Shown: positions 46,303-56,136, numbered from the stretch's first letter. The stretch: DNA of 64,000 nt from Planktothrix tepida PCC 9214 (GCF_900009145.1 NZ_LN889802.1:178898-242897); one strand, 5' to 3'. Made by a program: numbers and translations. The notes: a model not told the origin generated them from the letters alone.

Positions 46303-48231
46303 GTGTCCTTACAAAAATTATTTCAAATTAGCACTTCGGCGCCGCCGCCTATCCATTGTACAAATCCCGCCTGTCCCCAACCGCGTAACTCGTTAGGAAA
46401 TCACATTTGTGAAGCTTGTCAAACTCCCCTAACCTATCGATATTTGTGGGCGACGGGTGCCGGGGCGAATCAAATTCAACCGGGTCAGTTAGTGGGAAAT
46501 CGCTATTATGTAACCTTTCCGCAAGTTTGGTTAGATACCAAACCCGGAGCTCCGCCGATTTTGCCCGATATGCTCTCGGAGTCAATTTTGTCCTATTTAT
46601 ACTTACATCCCCATCGACTCCATATTCCTGGGGTGTTTGGGGTGTATCCCTTGGGAATTCCCCCAGAAGCAACGGAAACTTTATTATTAGATAACATTCC
46701 CGTTGATAGTCGGGGTCAATTGTTACCGACGTTAGTAGAAGCATGGCCAAAAACGAACCCGGTGCGTCAGGTGTATTGGTTATGGCAAATGCTGCAATTA
46801 TGGACACCGTTAACTGAACAAGGTGCCTCCTATAGTTTATTAGTCAAAGATAATTTACGAGTAGATGGATGGCGGGTGCGGTTGCGAGAACTGCATCAAG
46901 GTAAAGTTCAACCGACCCAACGAGATTTAGCCGAGTCTTGGACAGCGTTTATTGAAACCGCCCATCCCACCATCCAATATCGGTTACAAACCCTGCATCA
47001 ATTGCTGCGTCATCAGGAAGACTCGTTAAAAGAAGTGGCGAGTCAACTGAATCACTTATTAATGGAACAAGCGGCTCAATTACCCTTACATTTAGCGGTC
47101 ATGGGCTTAACCGATGTGGGGATTAAACGTTCCCATAATGAGGATAGTTGTTATCCGAATCTTCACGATGTACGGAATCTTTATATTTATCCCAATGATA
47201 AATTAATTCCTAATTTAAGTATTGTTTGTGATGGTGTGGGGGGTCATGACGGGGGCGAGGTAGCCAGTCAATTAGCGGTACAATCTGTTAAACCGTTAAT
47301 TCATAGTTTAATGGCGGAAATTTATGCTCAAGAAGAGTTAGCACCGCCGGAATTAATTATGGAACAATTGCAAGAAATTGCCCGCGTTGTTAATAATGTA
47401 ATTGCGGCACAAAATAATCAACAGGGACGAGAATTTAGACAACGGATGGGAACAACCTTAGTCATGGCGTTGCAACTCCCCCAAAAAGTCAAAACCCCAG
47501 AGGGAGTTGAATTGAATAATTGCCATGAACTTTATATTGTTAATGTTGGGGATAGTCGAGCTTATTGGATAACCCAGAATTCCTGTCAACAATTAACCCT
47601 TGATGATGACGTGATAAATCGAGAAATCCGTCATGGTCGCTCTTTATATTGGGATGCTGCTCAACGCTCTGGTTCCGGTGCTTTAACCCAAGCGTTAGGA
47701 ACCCGGGAAGCGGAATTTTTACGCCCTATGGTGCAACGATTTATTATTGAAGAAGACGGATTATTATTATTATGTTCCGATGGATTAAGTGATAATCAAC
47801 GAGTGGAACAATGTTGGCAAGATTTTTCCGCTTCGGTGTTAAATGGAGAACAATCTTTAGAATCTGCTGTGCAAGGATGGATTGATGTTGCTAATGACAA
47901 AAATGGTCATGATAATGTTTCCGTTGTTTTAACGTATTGTGGGGTTTCTCCTCAAAAATTAGTGTTAGTAGAAACCATCCCGTTATCCACAAAACCAGAA
48001 CCCCTCGAAACAGAACCAACGGAAGCATCCAAAGTTTTATTATATGGTGAATCTATTCCTGAACCAGAAATTCAACCCACACCAAAACCTCCCTCCAAAT
48101 GGAAGGAAGTTGCCTTTATTCTGAGTTTATTTGCTATAGTAATATCCGCAGGTTTTGCGATTTGGTGGCAAGTTAGTCAATCTCAACTCAAATCAATTCC
48201 TGAACAACCAAAACCCACCAATAAACGTTAG
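46303..48231 (+). CDS. PP2C-type serine/threonine phosphatase with zinc ribbon
   Basis: A 642-residue protein that begins at GTG 46303. Residues ~18-45 form a zinc ribbon (CTNPACPQPRNSLGNHICEA C). A ~200-residue region of unknown fold follows that resembles the inactive kinase-like N-part of cyanobacterial phosphatases. The PP2C domain (~265-545) has all metal motifs: MGLTDVGIKRSHNEDSCYPN, SIVCDGVGGHDGGEVAS, RMGTTLVMALQL, IVNVGDSRAYWI, LLLLCSDGLSDN and GHDNVSVVL. A Pro-rich linker and a single membrane helix (FILSLFAIVISAGFAIWW) near the C-terminus anchor it. It probably counters Hanks-type kinases; no kinase gene is adjacent. Confidence 0.9.
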   Translation: MSLQKLFQISTSAPPPIHCTNPACPQPRNSLGNHICEACQTPLTYRYLWATGAGANQIQPGQLVGNRYYVTFPQVWLDTKPGAPPILPDMLSESILSYLYLHPHRLHIPGVFGVYPLGIPPEATETLLLDNIPVDSRGQLLPTLVEAWPKTNPVRQVYWLWQMLQLWTPLTEQGASYSLLVKDNLRVDGWRVRLRELHQGKVQPTQRDLAESWTAFIETAHPTIQYRLQTLHQLLRHQEDSLKEVASQLNHLLMEQAAQLPLHLAVMGLTDVGIKRSHNEDSCYPNLHDVRNLYIYPNDKLIPNLSIVCDGVGGHDGGEVASQLAVQSVKPLIHSLMAEIYAQEELAPPELIMEQLQEIARVVNNVIAAQNNQQGREFRQRMGTTLVMALQLPQKVKTPEGVELNNCHELYIVNVGDSRAYWITQNSCQQLTLDDDVINREIRHGRSLYWDAAQRSGSGALTQALGTREAEFLRPMVQRFIIEEDGLLLLCSDGLSDNQRVEQCWQDFSASVLNGEQSLESAVQGWIDVANDKNGHDNVSVVLTYCGVSPQKLVLVETIPLSTKPEPLETEPTEASKVLLYGESIPEPEIQPTPKPPSKWKEVAFILSLFAIVISAGFAIWWQVSQSQLKSIPEQPKPTNKR

Positions 48232-48248
48232 TTCTGATTCTAACTTAA

Positions 48249-49187
48249 TTATGGTGTTCCCCCAGGCGTTCCACTTCCTAACTGCACATTAGGGGTTTGA
48301 ATAATATTCGCTTGTTGACCATTCCATTTTTCCACCCTGACTCGTTCTACTCTTAAACGTTCTAATTCTAATAATTGGGGGGTAATGGAATTGGCTAATA
48401 AACGGTTTGATTCTGCTTCGGCTCTGGCTTGTTCAATGGTGACTTGAGCTTCTCCTTTAGCTTTAGCAACATTAGATGCAGCTTCTGCTTCGACTTTACG
48501 ACGATTAGATTCAGCCGTTTGAGCCGCTTGTTGCGCCGCAAATTGTTCATCAATACTCTTTTGAATTTCAGGTGGTAAACGTAGAGGATTCAATAAAGAA
48601 ATATCTTGAACAACAATAATTGTAAACCGCTTTTGGGTACAATCTCTCACACCATTCACTAATTTTTGTTGATTCATCGGTAACATGGCTGGCGTTAATT
48701 TCTGATTTTCTGCGACTTCTCCAAAACAATTTCTTAACCCATTTCTTAACTCATTAGCTCGAAATTGCTCAGGGGTTTTTCGGTAGGTTTCATAAAATTG
48801 ATGAAGTTTGGTTTTTGTTGTTCCTGAAAGAGCTTCTGTACTAAATCCAAAGGAAACTCCGACATCCGCAGAAACGGGACTCCCTCCGACTGAAAATACC
48901 ACGGATTCATCCGTCGGTGAACCCTCGGTTGCAGCTTGAGTAAAGGGATAGGTATTAATAAATGTAGGGAAAACTACAACTTCTTCTGTATAACCATTAT
49001 ACCACACTCTTCCTGTAACTACTTTGGCGTTTTCGATGCCTTTTTCTCCGCCATAAAGTTGAATTTTTAACCCAGCGTAACCCGGTTCAACAGTGGTGAC
49101 ACTGGTTCCTGGAACAATACCACAGGAACTTAAACTGGTTCCTAAAAGAGTGGTGAATAGAATAGATGAAAAACGGGTGAATTTCAT
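48249..49187 (-). CDS. SPFH/prohibitin-family lipoprotein
   Basis: A 312-residue protein with a lipoprotein signal (FTTLLGTSLSSC, lipobox Cys at ~22), an SPFH domain (~28-210; VEPGYAGLKIQLYGGEKGIE, SADVGVSFGFSTEALS) and a long coiled coil (~215-285; Ala/Glu-rich, ESNRRKVEAEAASNVAKAKG). The C-terminus is Gly/Thr/Pro-rich. A lipid anchor in place of the usual N-terminal membrane helix is notable. SPFH proteins form large membrane cages. It overlaps the upstream gene's stop by four bases (ATGA), indicating translational coupling. Confidence 0.87.
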   Translation of the reverse strand: MKFTRFSSILFTTLLGTSLSSCGIVPGTSVTTVEPGYAGLKIQLYGGEKGIENAKVVTGRVWYNGYTEEVVVFPTFINTYPFTQAATEGSPTDESVVFSVGGSPVSADVGVSFGFSTEALSGTTKTKLHQFYETYRKTPEQFRANELRNGLRNCFGEVAENQKLTPAMLPMNQQKLVNGVRDCTQKRFTIIVVQDISLLNPLRLPPEIQKSIDEQFAAQQAAQTAESNRRKVEAEAASNVAKAKGEAQVTIEQARAEAESNRLLANSITPQLLELERLRVERVRVEKWNGQQANIIQTPNVQLGSGTPGGTP

Positions 49188-49567
49188 CGCTTTTTAGCTC
49201 CCTGTAATAAATCAAGGGGTGAAAAATTTAATTGAGAACAATCAGGATCATTTTTTAAGGTTTGATATATTTCTATTTTTTCCTGAATTGAAGTTGGAGA
49301 TAATTCGATAAAATCCCAGATTTTTAATTTTTTATATTCAGGAAAGTAAGAAATAAATACTTTTTTTGCTTGAGAAGCTTGCCCTATCTTTAATAAGCTA
49401 TAAACTCCTGAACTGCTTAATAGGATAAAAACGAAAAGCCACATTAAAAAGCCAATCATTGGTAGATTAGAGTTTAAAAAATGAGGAGCCATTGCAATTA
49501 AGAATAGAGAAATAAAAACTTCTATCATTCCAATGACTAACCATTTTTTTAGAGGATTAGTTCTCAA
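49184..49567 (-). CDS. Small membrane protein coupled to the SPFH gene
   Basis: A 127-residue protein I do not recognise. Two hydrophobic segments at about 10-33 and 38-62 are followed by a soluble part (KKVFISYFPEYKKLKIWDFI, SPTSIQEKIEIYQTLKNDPD). ATG 49567 has GGAGGGGA upstream. The 4-base overlap with the SPFH gene suggests the two products work together, for example as an accessory membrane partner of the SPFH assembly. Confidence 0.7.
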   Translation of the reverse strand: MRTNPLKKWLVIGMIEVFISLFLIAMAPHFLNSNLPMIGFLMWLFVFILLSSSGVYSLLKIGQASQAKKVFISYFPEYKKLKIWDFIELSPTSIQEKIEIYQTLKNDPDCSQLNFSPLDLLQGAKKR

Positions 49568-50057
49568 AATCCCCTCCTATATAATAACAGATTTGATTGT
49601 TTATCTGGACTATTTCACGATGGCTTAATTTTTGGAAACCATACTAATATTATATGTTGTCTTTCCTAAACCCTTTCTTGGGGGATAACCGTACTGTTTA
49701 AACGCTGTTGACAAGTGATTATGGTTTGCTATAACGAGATAGAATCGGGAAATTTGCGATCGCTATTGAAAACAAACTTAATTTGATCAATCTTTTGGCT
49801 TCTACTAGCGACAACTGATAGGTGTTGGGAACAAGGAAGGTAAAATTTAGGGCTGAAATCTTTGTCTATTCTGGGTTTGAAGCCTATCTACTTGATTAAG
49901 GGGTTGGCGCAAGTTCTGAAAGTCTTATGGGAAAGGGATTTTAGGATATTTTTCTTTTTACCCCTTGTTACGTCAATGGCTGAAATGGTATATTTAGATC
50001 ACGTTGGCGCAATCGAACCTCGAAAACTTCATAAATTAAGGGTTTCAAAAGCCTGCG
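49568..50057 (+). other. CRISPR leader and upstream intergenic region
   Basis: About 490 bases without a convincing gene. The part next to the array (about 49860-50057) should be the leader, because the degenerate repeat is at the far end of the array and the ATTGAAAC end of the repeats points away from here. A short open frame at 49862-50074 runs into the first repeat and is not considered a gene. Confidence 0.5.
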
Positions 50058-50753
50058 GTTATAATAGCCATTAATCCCTTTCAGGGATTGAAACCTCAAA
50101 TTAATTCAATATCCGACACCAGGATTGGGGGTAAAGTTATAATAGCCATTAATCCCTTTCAGGGATTGAAACTTAATTTTGAGATTTAATTAATATGTTG
50201 ATCATAATGTTATAATAGCCATTAATCCCTTTCAGGGATTGAAACGATGATTTCCTCTCGGTTGTCCAATACGCGGCGGAGTTATAATAGCCATTAATCC
50301 CTTTCAGGGATTGAAACATAAGTCTTAATGTGGGTTTGAATGCCTACCTCAAGTTATAATAGCCATTAATCCCTTTCAGGGATTGAAACAGTATTTAACA
50401 TTAAAAGCGATTTCCTTTGGTTCAGTTATAATAGCCATTAATCCCTTTCAGGGATTGAAACCTGGAAATACTGCACTAATCTTTATCTTGATTATCGGTT
50501 ATAATAGCCATTAATCCCTTTCAGGGATTGAAACTTCTTTACCAAAGTAATGAAGGTTCAGTTTTCCGGTAGTTATAATAGCCATTAATCCCTTTCAGGG
50601 ATTGAAACTTTTCAATGTAATTAACTAAAGTATTCAATTGAAGTTATAATAGCCATTAATCCCTTTCAGGGATTGAAACACCTATGGACTAATAAGCAGC
50701 AATCTAAACCTGAATCGTTATAATAGCCATTAATCCCTTTCAGGGATGGATTT
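50058..50753 (+). CRISPR. CRISPR array, 10 repeats and 9 spacers
   Basis: Repeats of 37 bases (GTTATAATAGCCATTAATCC then CTTTCAGGGATTGAAAC) start at 50058, 50136, 50209, 50281, 50353, 50425, 50498, 50572, 50643 and 50717. The first nine are identical; the last keeps only the first 31 bases and ends GGATTTC. Spacers are 41, 36, 35, 35, 35, 36, 37, 34 and 37 bases. An AATCCCT/AGGGATT stem lies in each repeat. The ATTGAAAC 3' handle is the 8-base crRNA tag typical of type I and III systems in cyanobacteria. The degenerate repeat marks the leader-distal end, so transcription is left to right. No cas gene is present in this window. Confidence 0.97.
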
Positions 50754-50796
50754 CACCGCCCGGACTCAGTTATCAGTCAATAGGGAATCTTGAAAT

Positions 50797-50865
50797 AGGG
50801 AATAGGGAATGGGGAATGGGGAATGGGGAATGGGGAATGGGGAATGGGGAATGGGGAATGGGGAA
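50797..50865. repeat. Heptanucleotide repeat (GGGGAAT)n
   Basis: Two AGGGAAT units, seven GGGGAAT units and a partial unit in perfect tandem, 44 bases after the CRISPR array. This is a classic cyanobacterial STRR, prone to slippage. It precedes the glycoside hydrolase gene by 80 bases. Confidence 0.9.
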
Positions 50866-50944
50866 GAGCCAACATCCCTCTTTTCCACTGATCTGTTTAA
50901 GAATGTTGTGAATCATTTAATATAGTGAAATCCTGTAATAATTT

Positions 50945-52456
50945 ATGTTTAGTTTAATGATTCATCAACAGCATTTTTCCAGATTGTTATTGAGTTTCTT
51001 GATAACTTTTTCCTTGAATCCTTTCCTGTTAGCGTCTGTCGCTCGTTCTCAAACTTTAGCTTATTGTAAATTATCTCCGCAAGCGATCGCTCAAAAAGAA
51101 AGTTTACGACAAACCGCATTAACCGGAGATGCCCAGGGTATTCAAAACTATAATACCATTTTAATTCAACACGCTCAACAAGTCAATCAATGTCGTCAAC
51201 GAATTAACCCCAAAACTCAAGCGATATGGTTACGATTATATCCCTGTGATGCTCGACCCGGAGAAATTGAGCGGATTTTAGATAATATTATTAATCAAGG
51301 CTATAACAAAGTTTATTTAGAAGTATTTTATGATGGTCAAGTGTTGTTACCTGCTAGTAAAAATCCCACTGCTTGGCTATCAGCAATGCGATCGCCAGGA
51401 ATGGAAAACCGCGATTTATTAGCAGAAACCATCCAAAAAGGTAGACAACGGGGCTTAAAAGTTTATGCTTGGATGTTTATGTTAAATTATGGTTATACTT
51501 ATACTTTAAAACCCGATAAACAAACTGTTTTAGCTCGTAATGGTAAGGGAGAAACAACAACAACAGCAGTCATTGATCAAACGAAAATCGACGAATATGG
51601 CGAAAGTTTTGTCAATCAAGGGTTTGTTGATCCCTATCATCCCACTGCTAGACAAGATTATTTGACCTTATTAAATGCTATTTTACAACGTCGTCCAGAT
51701 GGCGTTTTATTTGATTATGTCCGCTATCCCAAAGGGTTAGGAGGAGAATCCGTTGCGACCAAAGTAAAAGATTTATGGATTTATGGAGAAGCGTCTCAAC
51801 AAGCATTTTTAAATCGAGCCAGTAGTCAAAAAGGCAAAGACTTAATGCAGCGATTTATACAGCAAGGATTTATTACTGAAAATGATGTAAAAGCGGTGAC
51901 AGAAAAATACCCTGATGAAAAAGATAAACCTTATTGGCCTGATGAGAAACAGTGGAAAACTTTAGCTTCTGTTCCTAAACTGGGAGAAACATTACAATTA
52001 CAATTATGGCGGTTAAGTGTTGCCCATGCTAGACAGGGAGTTTTAGACTTTTTAGCAACCGTAACTCAACCTGTTCAAAGCCAAGGAATTCCTGCGGGAG
52101 CCGTGTTTTTTCCTGAAGGAAATCGTAAAATAGGAGCCATGGGGTTTGACTCCCGAATGCAGCCTTGGGATCAATTTTCACCCTCAATTGAATGGCATCC
52201 CATGTCCTATGCAGTGTGTGGGGAAACGAACTGTATTACAGCACAAGTTCAGCAAGTTATTCAGCAAGCTCCCCCAGGAACTCAAGTGATTCCCGCTTTA
52301 GCCGGAGACTGGGGAAAATCCATAAAAAATCGCCCTTCTTTAGAACAGCAAATGGTGAATATTTCTGCAATGATTCCTCAAATTAATGCGTTTAGTCATT
52401 ATGGTTATGATTGGCAAGATTTGGAAGAAACTCGACAACGAAAATTCTGTAAATGA
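50945..52456 (+). CDS. Family 10-like glycoside hydrolase (GHL10)
   Basis: A 503-residue secreted or periplasmic protein with signal peptide (LLLSFLITFSLNPFLLASVA, cut near ~35). The TIM-barrel domain has IWLRLYPCDARPGEIERILD, GYNKVYLEVFYDGQVLLPAS, GRQRGLKVYAWMFMLNYGYT, VDPYHPTARQDYLTLL and RPDGVLFDYVRYPKG, all typical of the GHL10/DUF4015 hydrolase-like family. The Asp of FDYVRYP is the likely catalytic acid. Its substrate is unknown; peptidoglycan or exopolysaccharide have been suggested for the family. An internal insertion (~275-345) is Lys/Asp-rich. Confidence 0.87.
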   Translation: MFSLMIHQQHFSRLLLSFLITFSLNPFLLASVARSQTLAYCKLSPQAIAQKESLRQTALTGDAQGIQNYNTILIQHAQQVNQCRQRINPKTQAIWLRLYPCDARPGEIERILDNIINQGYNKVYLEVFYDGQVLLPASKNPTAWLSAMRSPGMENRDLLAETIQKGRQRGLKVYAWMFMLNYGYTYTLKPDKQTVLARNGKGETTTTAVIDQTKIDEYGESFVNQGFVDPYHPTARQDYLTLLNAILQRRPDGVLFDYVRYPKGLGGESVATKVKDLWIYGEASQQAFLNRASSQKGKDLMQRFIQQGFITENDVKAVTEKYPDEKDKPYWPDEKQWKTLASVPKLGETLQLQLWRLSVAHARQGVLDFLATVTQPVQSQGIPAGAVFFPEGNRKIGAMGFDSRMQPWDQFSPSIEWHPMSYAVCGETNCITAQVQQVIQQAPPGTQVIPALAGDWGKSIKNRPSLEQQMVNISAMIPQINAFSHYGYDWQDLEETRQRKFCK

Positions 52457-52550
52457 TAAGGATTAAGATAATTAGCTCTACAAAATGACTGATTGTAGTT
52501 CATATTGGATAAATCCCGCTATAATGAATTTATCAATTAGAGTGAACATT

Positions 52551-53408
52551 ATGAAAAGAGCAGAACCTCAAACAGGTTTAACCAGTATTATTTTAGGAAT
52601 TGCATTAGCAATATTGGCGTTAATCTCTGTCAATTCCTTTGTTATTGTTAACCCTGGTCAAGCAGGAGTATTGAGTATTTTAGGAAAAGCGCAAGATGGG
52701 GTATTATTAGAAGGAATTCATTTTAAACCTCCCTTAGTTTCTAATGTTGACATTTATGATTTAACGGTGCAGAAATTTGAAGTACCTGCCCAAAGTTCTA
52801 CAAAGGATTTACAACAGTTATCGGCGAGTTTTGCCATTAACTTTAGGCTTGACCCGGTACAAGTCGTCAGAATTAGACGAGAACAGGGAACGTTACAAAA
52901 TGTTGTTTCTAAAGTAGTTGCTCCCCAAACCCAAGAATCTTTTAAAATTGCAGCAGCAAAACGAACCATTGAAGAAGCAATTACGCAACGGGAATTATTG
53001 AAATCAGACTTTGATGAAGCACTGAATGAACGATTAGATAAATATGGAATTATTGTCTTAGATACCAGTGTGGTTGATTTGGCTTTTTCTCCTGAATTTG
53101 CCAAAGCGGTTGAAGAAAAACAAATTGCTGAACAACGAGCAAGACGGGCAGTTTATATTGCGAAAGAAGCAGAACAACAAGCTCAAGCTGATATTAATCG
53201 GGCAAAAGGAACGGCGGAAGCTCAACGATTATTAGCAGAAACATTGAAAGCCACAGGGGGACAATTAGTCTTACAAAAAGAAGCTATTGAAGCTTGGGAA
53301 AAGGGAGGAGCCCAAATGCCAAAAGTGTTGATTTTGAATGGGGATAATAAAAGTATGGTGCCGTTTTTATTTAATTTAGGAAATCTCCCAGAAATGGGTT
53401 ATGAATAA
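52551..53408 (+). CDS. Prohibitin/SPFH family protein
   Basis: A 285-residue prohibitin-like membrane protein. ATG 52551 gives MKRAEPQTGLTSIILGIALA, a short tail and one membrane helix (~10-33); the frame is open back to 52485 but with no better start. The SPFH domain (~34-190) has FVIVNPGQAGVLSILGKAQD, PPLVSNVDIYDLTVQKFEVP and ELLKSDFDEALNERLDKYGI, and the coiled coil (~190-250) follows (EEKQIAEQRARRAVYIAKEA). Cyanobacterial prohibitins form rings at the membrane; their task is not settled. It lies 94 bases after the glycoside hydrolase. Confidence 0.92.
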   Translation: MKRAEPQTGLTSIILGIALAILALISVNSFVIVNPGQAGVLSILGKAQDGVLLEGIHFKPPLVSNVDIYDLTVQKFEVPAQSSTKDLQQLSASFAINFRLDPVQVVRIRREQGTLQNVVSKVVAPQTQESFKIAAAKRTIEEAITQRELLKSDFDEALNERLDKYGIIVLDTSVVDLAFSPEFAKAVEEKQIAEQRARRAVYIAKEAEQQAQADINRAKGTAEAQRLLAETLKATGGQLVLQKEAIEAWEKGGAQMPKVLILNGDNKSMVPFLFNLGNLPEMGYE

Positions 53409-53471
53409 GGGTTAAAAAAATCCTAAGAAAATGAACTAATCAGTTTTTTAGGTAAATTTTTTTAGACCATC

Positions 53472-53499
53472 TGTAGGGGCGAGGTGACCTCGCCCTTAC
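53472..53499. repeat. Palindrome GTAGGGGCGAGGT family
   Basis: GTAGGGGCGAGGT and ACCTCGCCCTTAC pair almost perfectly around a single central G. It lies 65 bases after the prohibitin gene and resembles the dispersed GTAGGGG palindromes (see 8357-8417). It can also terminate transcription. Confidence 0.7.
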
Positions 53500-53615
53500 T
53501 TACGCCCCAAATAAATTTCGGAGCTTTTGGCGTTAGTTTAATACAACTTGAAGAATAATTAGAGTATAATCATATCAGATTTACCTAATTTCTATATTTT
53601 AAAGAATTAAAAATC

Positions 53616-55556
53616 ATGTCTATCTTTACATTACAATCTGTTAAAAAAGAATTTGGAACCAAAGAAATTCTCAGAGAAGCTAACTTTAGTTTAGATGCAA
53701 CGGATAAAGTCGGTTTAATTGGAACCAATGGGTCAGGAAAATCAACCTTATTAAAAATGATTGCTGGACAGGAACCCATTGATGGGGGGCAACTTTGGGT
53801 GAACCCTAGAGCTAAAGTCATCTATTTACCGCAACAACCGAATTTAGATGAAAATCGCACGGTTTTAGAACAAATTTTTGCCGATAGTGGCGAACAAATG
53901 CACTTAATTCAAGAATATGAAGATTTATCTCATAAATTAGCAAAACATCCTGAAGATTCTCAACTCTTAACGCGATTTTCCCAAGTGACTCAAAAAATGG
54001 ATGCAACCAACGCTTGGGAATTAGAAAACCGAGCTAAAATTATTTTAACAAAATTAGGCATTGAAGATTTTGACACACCTATTCGTCAGTTATCCGGGGG
54101 ATATCGCAAACGCATTGCTTTAGCAACAGCGTTATTAGTTGAACCGGATGTTTTATTAATGGATGAACCGACTAACCATTTAGATGCAATGTCCGTTGAA
54201 TGGTTGCAAGATTACTTGAAAAATTATCGTGGTGCTTTACTTTTAATTACCCATGACCGTTATTTTTTAGACCAAGTAACGAATCGAATTTTAGAATTAG
54301 ACCGAGGGGACTTATTTACCTATTCAGGGAATTATTCTTATTTTTTAGAAAAGAAAGCAGAAGCCGAGGATATTGCTGTAAGTCAACAACGCAAACATCG
54401 GGGAGTTTTACGCCGAGAATTAGAATGGTTGAAGCGAGGGCCAAAAGCCAGAAGTACCAAACAAAAAGCTCGAATTCAACGCATCGAAGGAATGCAAGAA
54501 ACGGAGTTTAAACAAATTCAGGGGAAAGTGGAAATTTCAACTCCAGGTCGTCGGATTGGGAAAAAGGTAATTGAATTAAATAACGTTTCTAAATCCTATG
54601 ATAATCGGGTTTTAATTCAAGAGTTTACCTATAGTTTTAATCCCGATGACCGTTTAGGAATTATTGGGGGAAATGGAGTCGGAAAATCAACGTTATTAGA
54701 TATGATTACAGGTCGAGTCCAACCGGATAGCGGAATATTAGAAATAGGGTCAACGATTCATATCGGTTATTTTGACCAACATTCCGAAGATTTGTTAGCC
54801 GCCATGAATGAAAACCAGCGTGTAATTGATTATTTAAAAGAAGTAGCTGAATACGTTAAAACCGCCGATGGAACCCAAATTACCGCCTCTCAAATGTTAG
54901 AACGGTTTTTGTTTCCTCCCAATCAACAATATTCACCATTAAACAAACTTTCGGGAGGTGAAAAACGACGGTTATTTTTATTACGAGTATTAATGAGTGC
55001 GCCGAATGTATTAATTTTGGATGAACCCACGAATGATTTAGATGTGCAAACTTTATCGGTTTTAGAAGATTATTTAGAGGATTTTAATGGCTGTGTGATA
55101 GTGGTTTCCCACGACCGTTATTTTTTAGACCGAACCGTTGAAACAATTTTTTCCTTTGAATCTGGGGGGATTTTACGACAATATCCAGGGAATTATTCGG
55201 TTTATTTAGATTATAAAAAATCCGAGGAATTAGAGTTAAGTCGCCAGACGGTAAAAGTTGAAGAAAAACTGAAAGATGCAGGAATAGAGTCTGATAAATC
55301 TCAACGGTATTCTTGGGATAAAAGTGGACAACGGAAATTATCGTCTAAAGAACGGCGAGAATATGAAAAGTTAGAGACAAAAATTGCTGAGTTAGAAGCG
55401 AAAAAAATAGAGTTAGAACAGCAATTATATCATGCACCTCCGGGGGCGGTTTCTAAAGTTCAAGACTTACATCAACAAGTAGAAACCATTACCCAAGAGA
55501 TTGATAATGCCACAGAACGGTGGCTAGAATTAGCAGAAATTGCTTCTTCTAACTAA
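53616..55556 (+). CDS. ABC-F family ATPase (Uup/YdiF-like)
   Basis: A 646-residue soluble twin-ATPase protein without membrane domains; ABC-F proteins bind the ribosome E site. Domain 1 has GTNGSGKSTLLKMIAG, LSGGYRKRIALA and LLMDEPTNHLDA; the P-site tether/interdomain linker (~240-310) is basic (LRRELEWLKRGPKARSTKQK). Domain 2 has GGNGVGKSTLLDMITG, LSGGEKRRLFLLR and LILDEPTNDLDV. A C-terminal coiled coil (~560-646) is the Uup-type DNA/ribosome-binding extension. Housekeeping stress-response role likely; no resistance phenotype can be inferred. Confidence 0.93.
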   Translation: MSIFTLQSVKKEFGTKEILREANFSLDATDKVGLIGTNGSGKSTLLKMIAGQEPIDGGQLWVNPRAKVIYLPQQPNLDENRTVLEQIFADSGEQMHLIQEYEDLSHKLAKHPEDSQLLTRFSQVTQKMDATNAWELENRAKIILTKLGIEDFDTPIRQLSGGYRKRIALATALLVEPDVLLMDEPTNHLDAMSVEWLQDYLKNYRGALLLITHDRYFLDQVTNRILELDRGDLFTYSGNYSYFLEKKAEAEDIAVSQQRKHRGVLRRELEWLKRGPKARSTKQKARIQRIEGMQETEFKQIQGKVEISTPGRRIGKKVIELNNVSKSYDNRVLIQEFTYSFNPDDRLGIIGGNGVGKSTLLDMITGRVQPDSGILEIGSTIHIGYFDQHSEDLLAAMNENQRVIDYLKEVAEYVKTADGTQITASQMLERFLFPPNQQYSPLNKLSGGEKRRLFLLRVLMSAPNVLILDEPTNDLDVQTLSVLEDYLEDFNGCVIVVSHDRYFLDRTVETIFSFESGGILRQYPGNYSVYLDYKKSEELELSRQTVKVEEKLKDAGIESDKSQRYSWDKSGQRKLSSKERREYEKLETKIAELEAKKIELEQQLYHAPPGAVSKVQDLHQQVETITQEIDNATERWLELAEIASSN

Positions 55557-55602
55557 CAAAAGGTAGAGATAATTTTAATTACCTTTACTCCTGTAAATTA
55601 AG

Positions 55603-55911
55603 CTATAAACGGCTTTGTTCGATGGGGGCTGAGGGATTAAGATTGGTATCAATGGTTTTAGGTTGACTTGCCACCCGAATTAATCCTATTAATAATACCA
55701 AAATCACTCCCATCAACGGCCAGAATGAATCTTCGGAGGATTTCTGTTTAGAGCTAGCGGATTTTTCTCCAATCTCTCGAATATCATATTCATTCCCGCC
55801 ACAACTTTGACAAAACATCACGTTTTTGTTGTAGGGATGGGGTAGAAAGTCACAGGGAAGTTTTTGAAGACCTTCATGATTTTTATAGGGGCAATTCACT
55901 TTATGAGTCAT
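55603..55911 (-). CDS. Zinc-ribbon membrane protein, 102 aa
   Basis: Not a known family. It has an N-terminal Cys/His cluster (C8 and C20, then CQSCGG at ~35), a charged Ser-rich linker and one membrane helix (FWPLMGVILVLLIGLIRV, ~65-85). The N-terminal Cys-rich part could bind zinc. ATG 55911 is preceded by GGAGGTTGA, a strong ribosome site, which supports a real gene. Confidence 0.7.
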   Translation of the reverse strand: MTHKVNCPYKNHEGLQKLPCDFLPHPYNKNVMFCQSCGGNEYDIREIGEKSASSKQKSSEDSFWPLMGVILVLLIGLIRVASQPKTIDTNLNPSAPIEQSRL

Positions 55912-56136
55912 ATCAACCTCCCTCTTTGTGGGATGATTAAAGAGTATTCCTTTTAAATGAAATACACCCTGCTAAAAAGGTTTATCTTTATAATATAACG
56001 GTTATTTTCCGCAAAAGTCTCTATGAAAAGGGGGAAATTAAGCTTCTATCCATAGGCTGATAACCTCAGATATTTTTCTATCTTATTATAGAGTTAAGTT
56101 TAGAGTTTAGCTGCTTTTAAAGCCCGTTAAAAAAAA

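Noticed and set aside
46349..46807. 152-residue minus-strand frame
   Set aside because: It is antisense to the PP2C phosphatase gene, with no independent support.
49862..50074. 70-residue open frame on the + strand before the CRISPR array
   Set aside because: It runs into the first CRISPR repeat and has no family-like sequence, so it is leader DNA.
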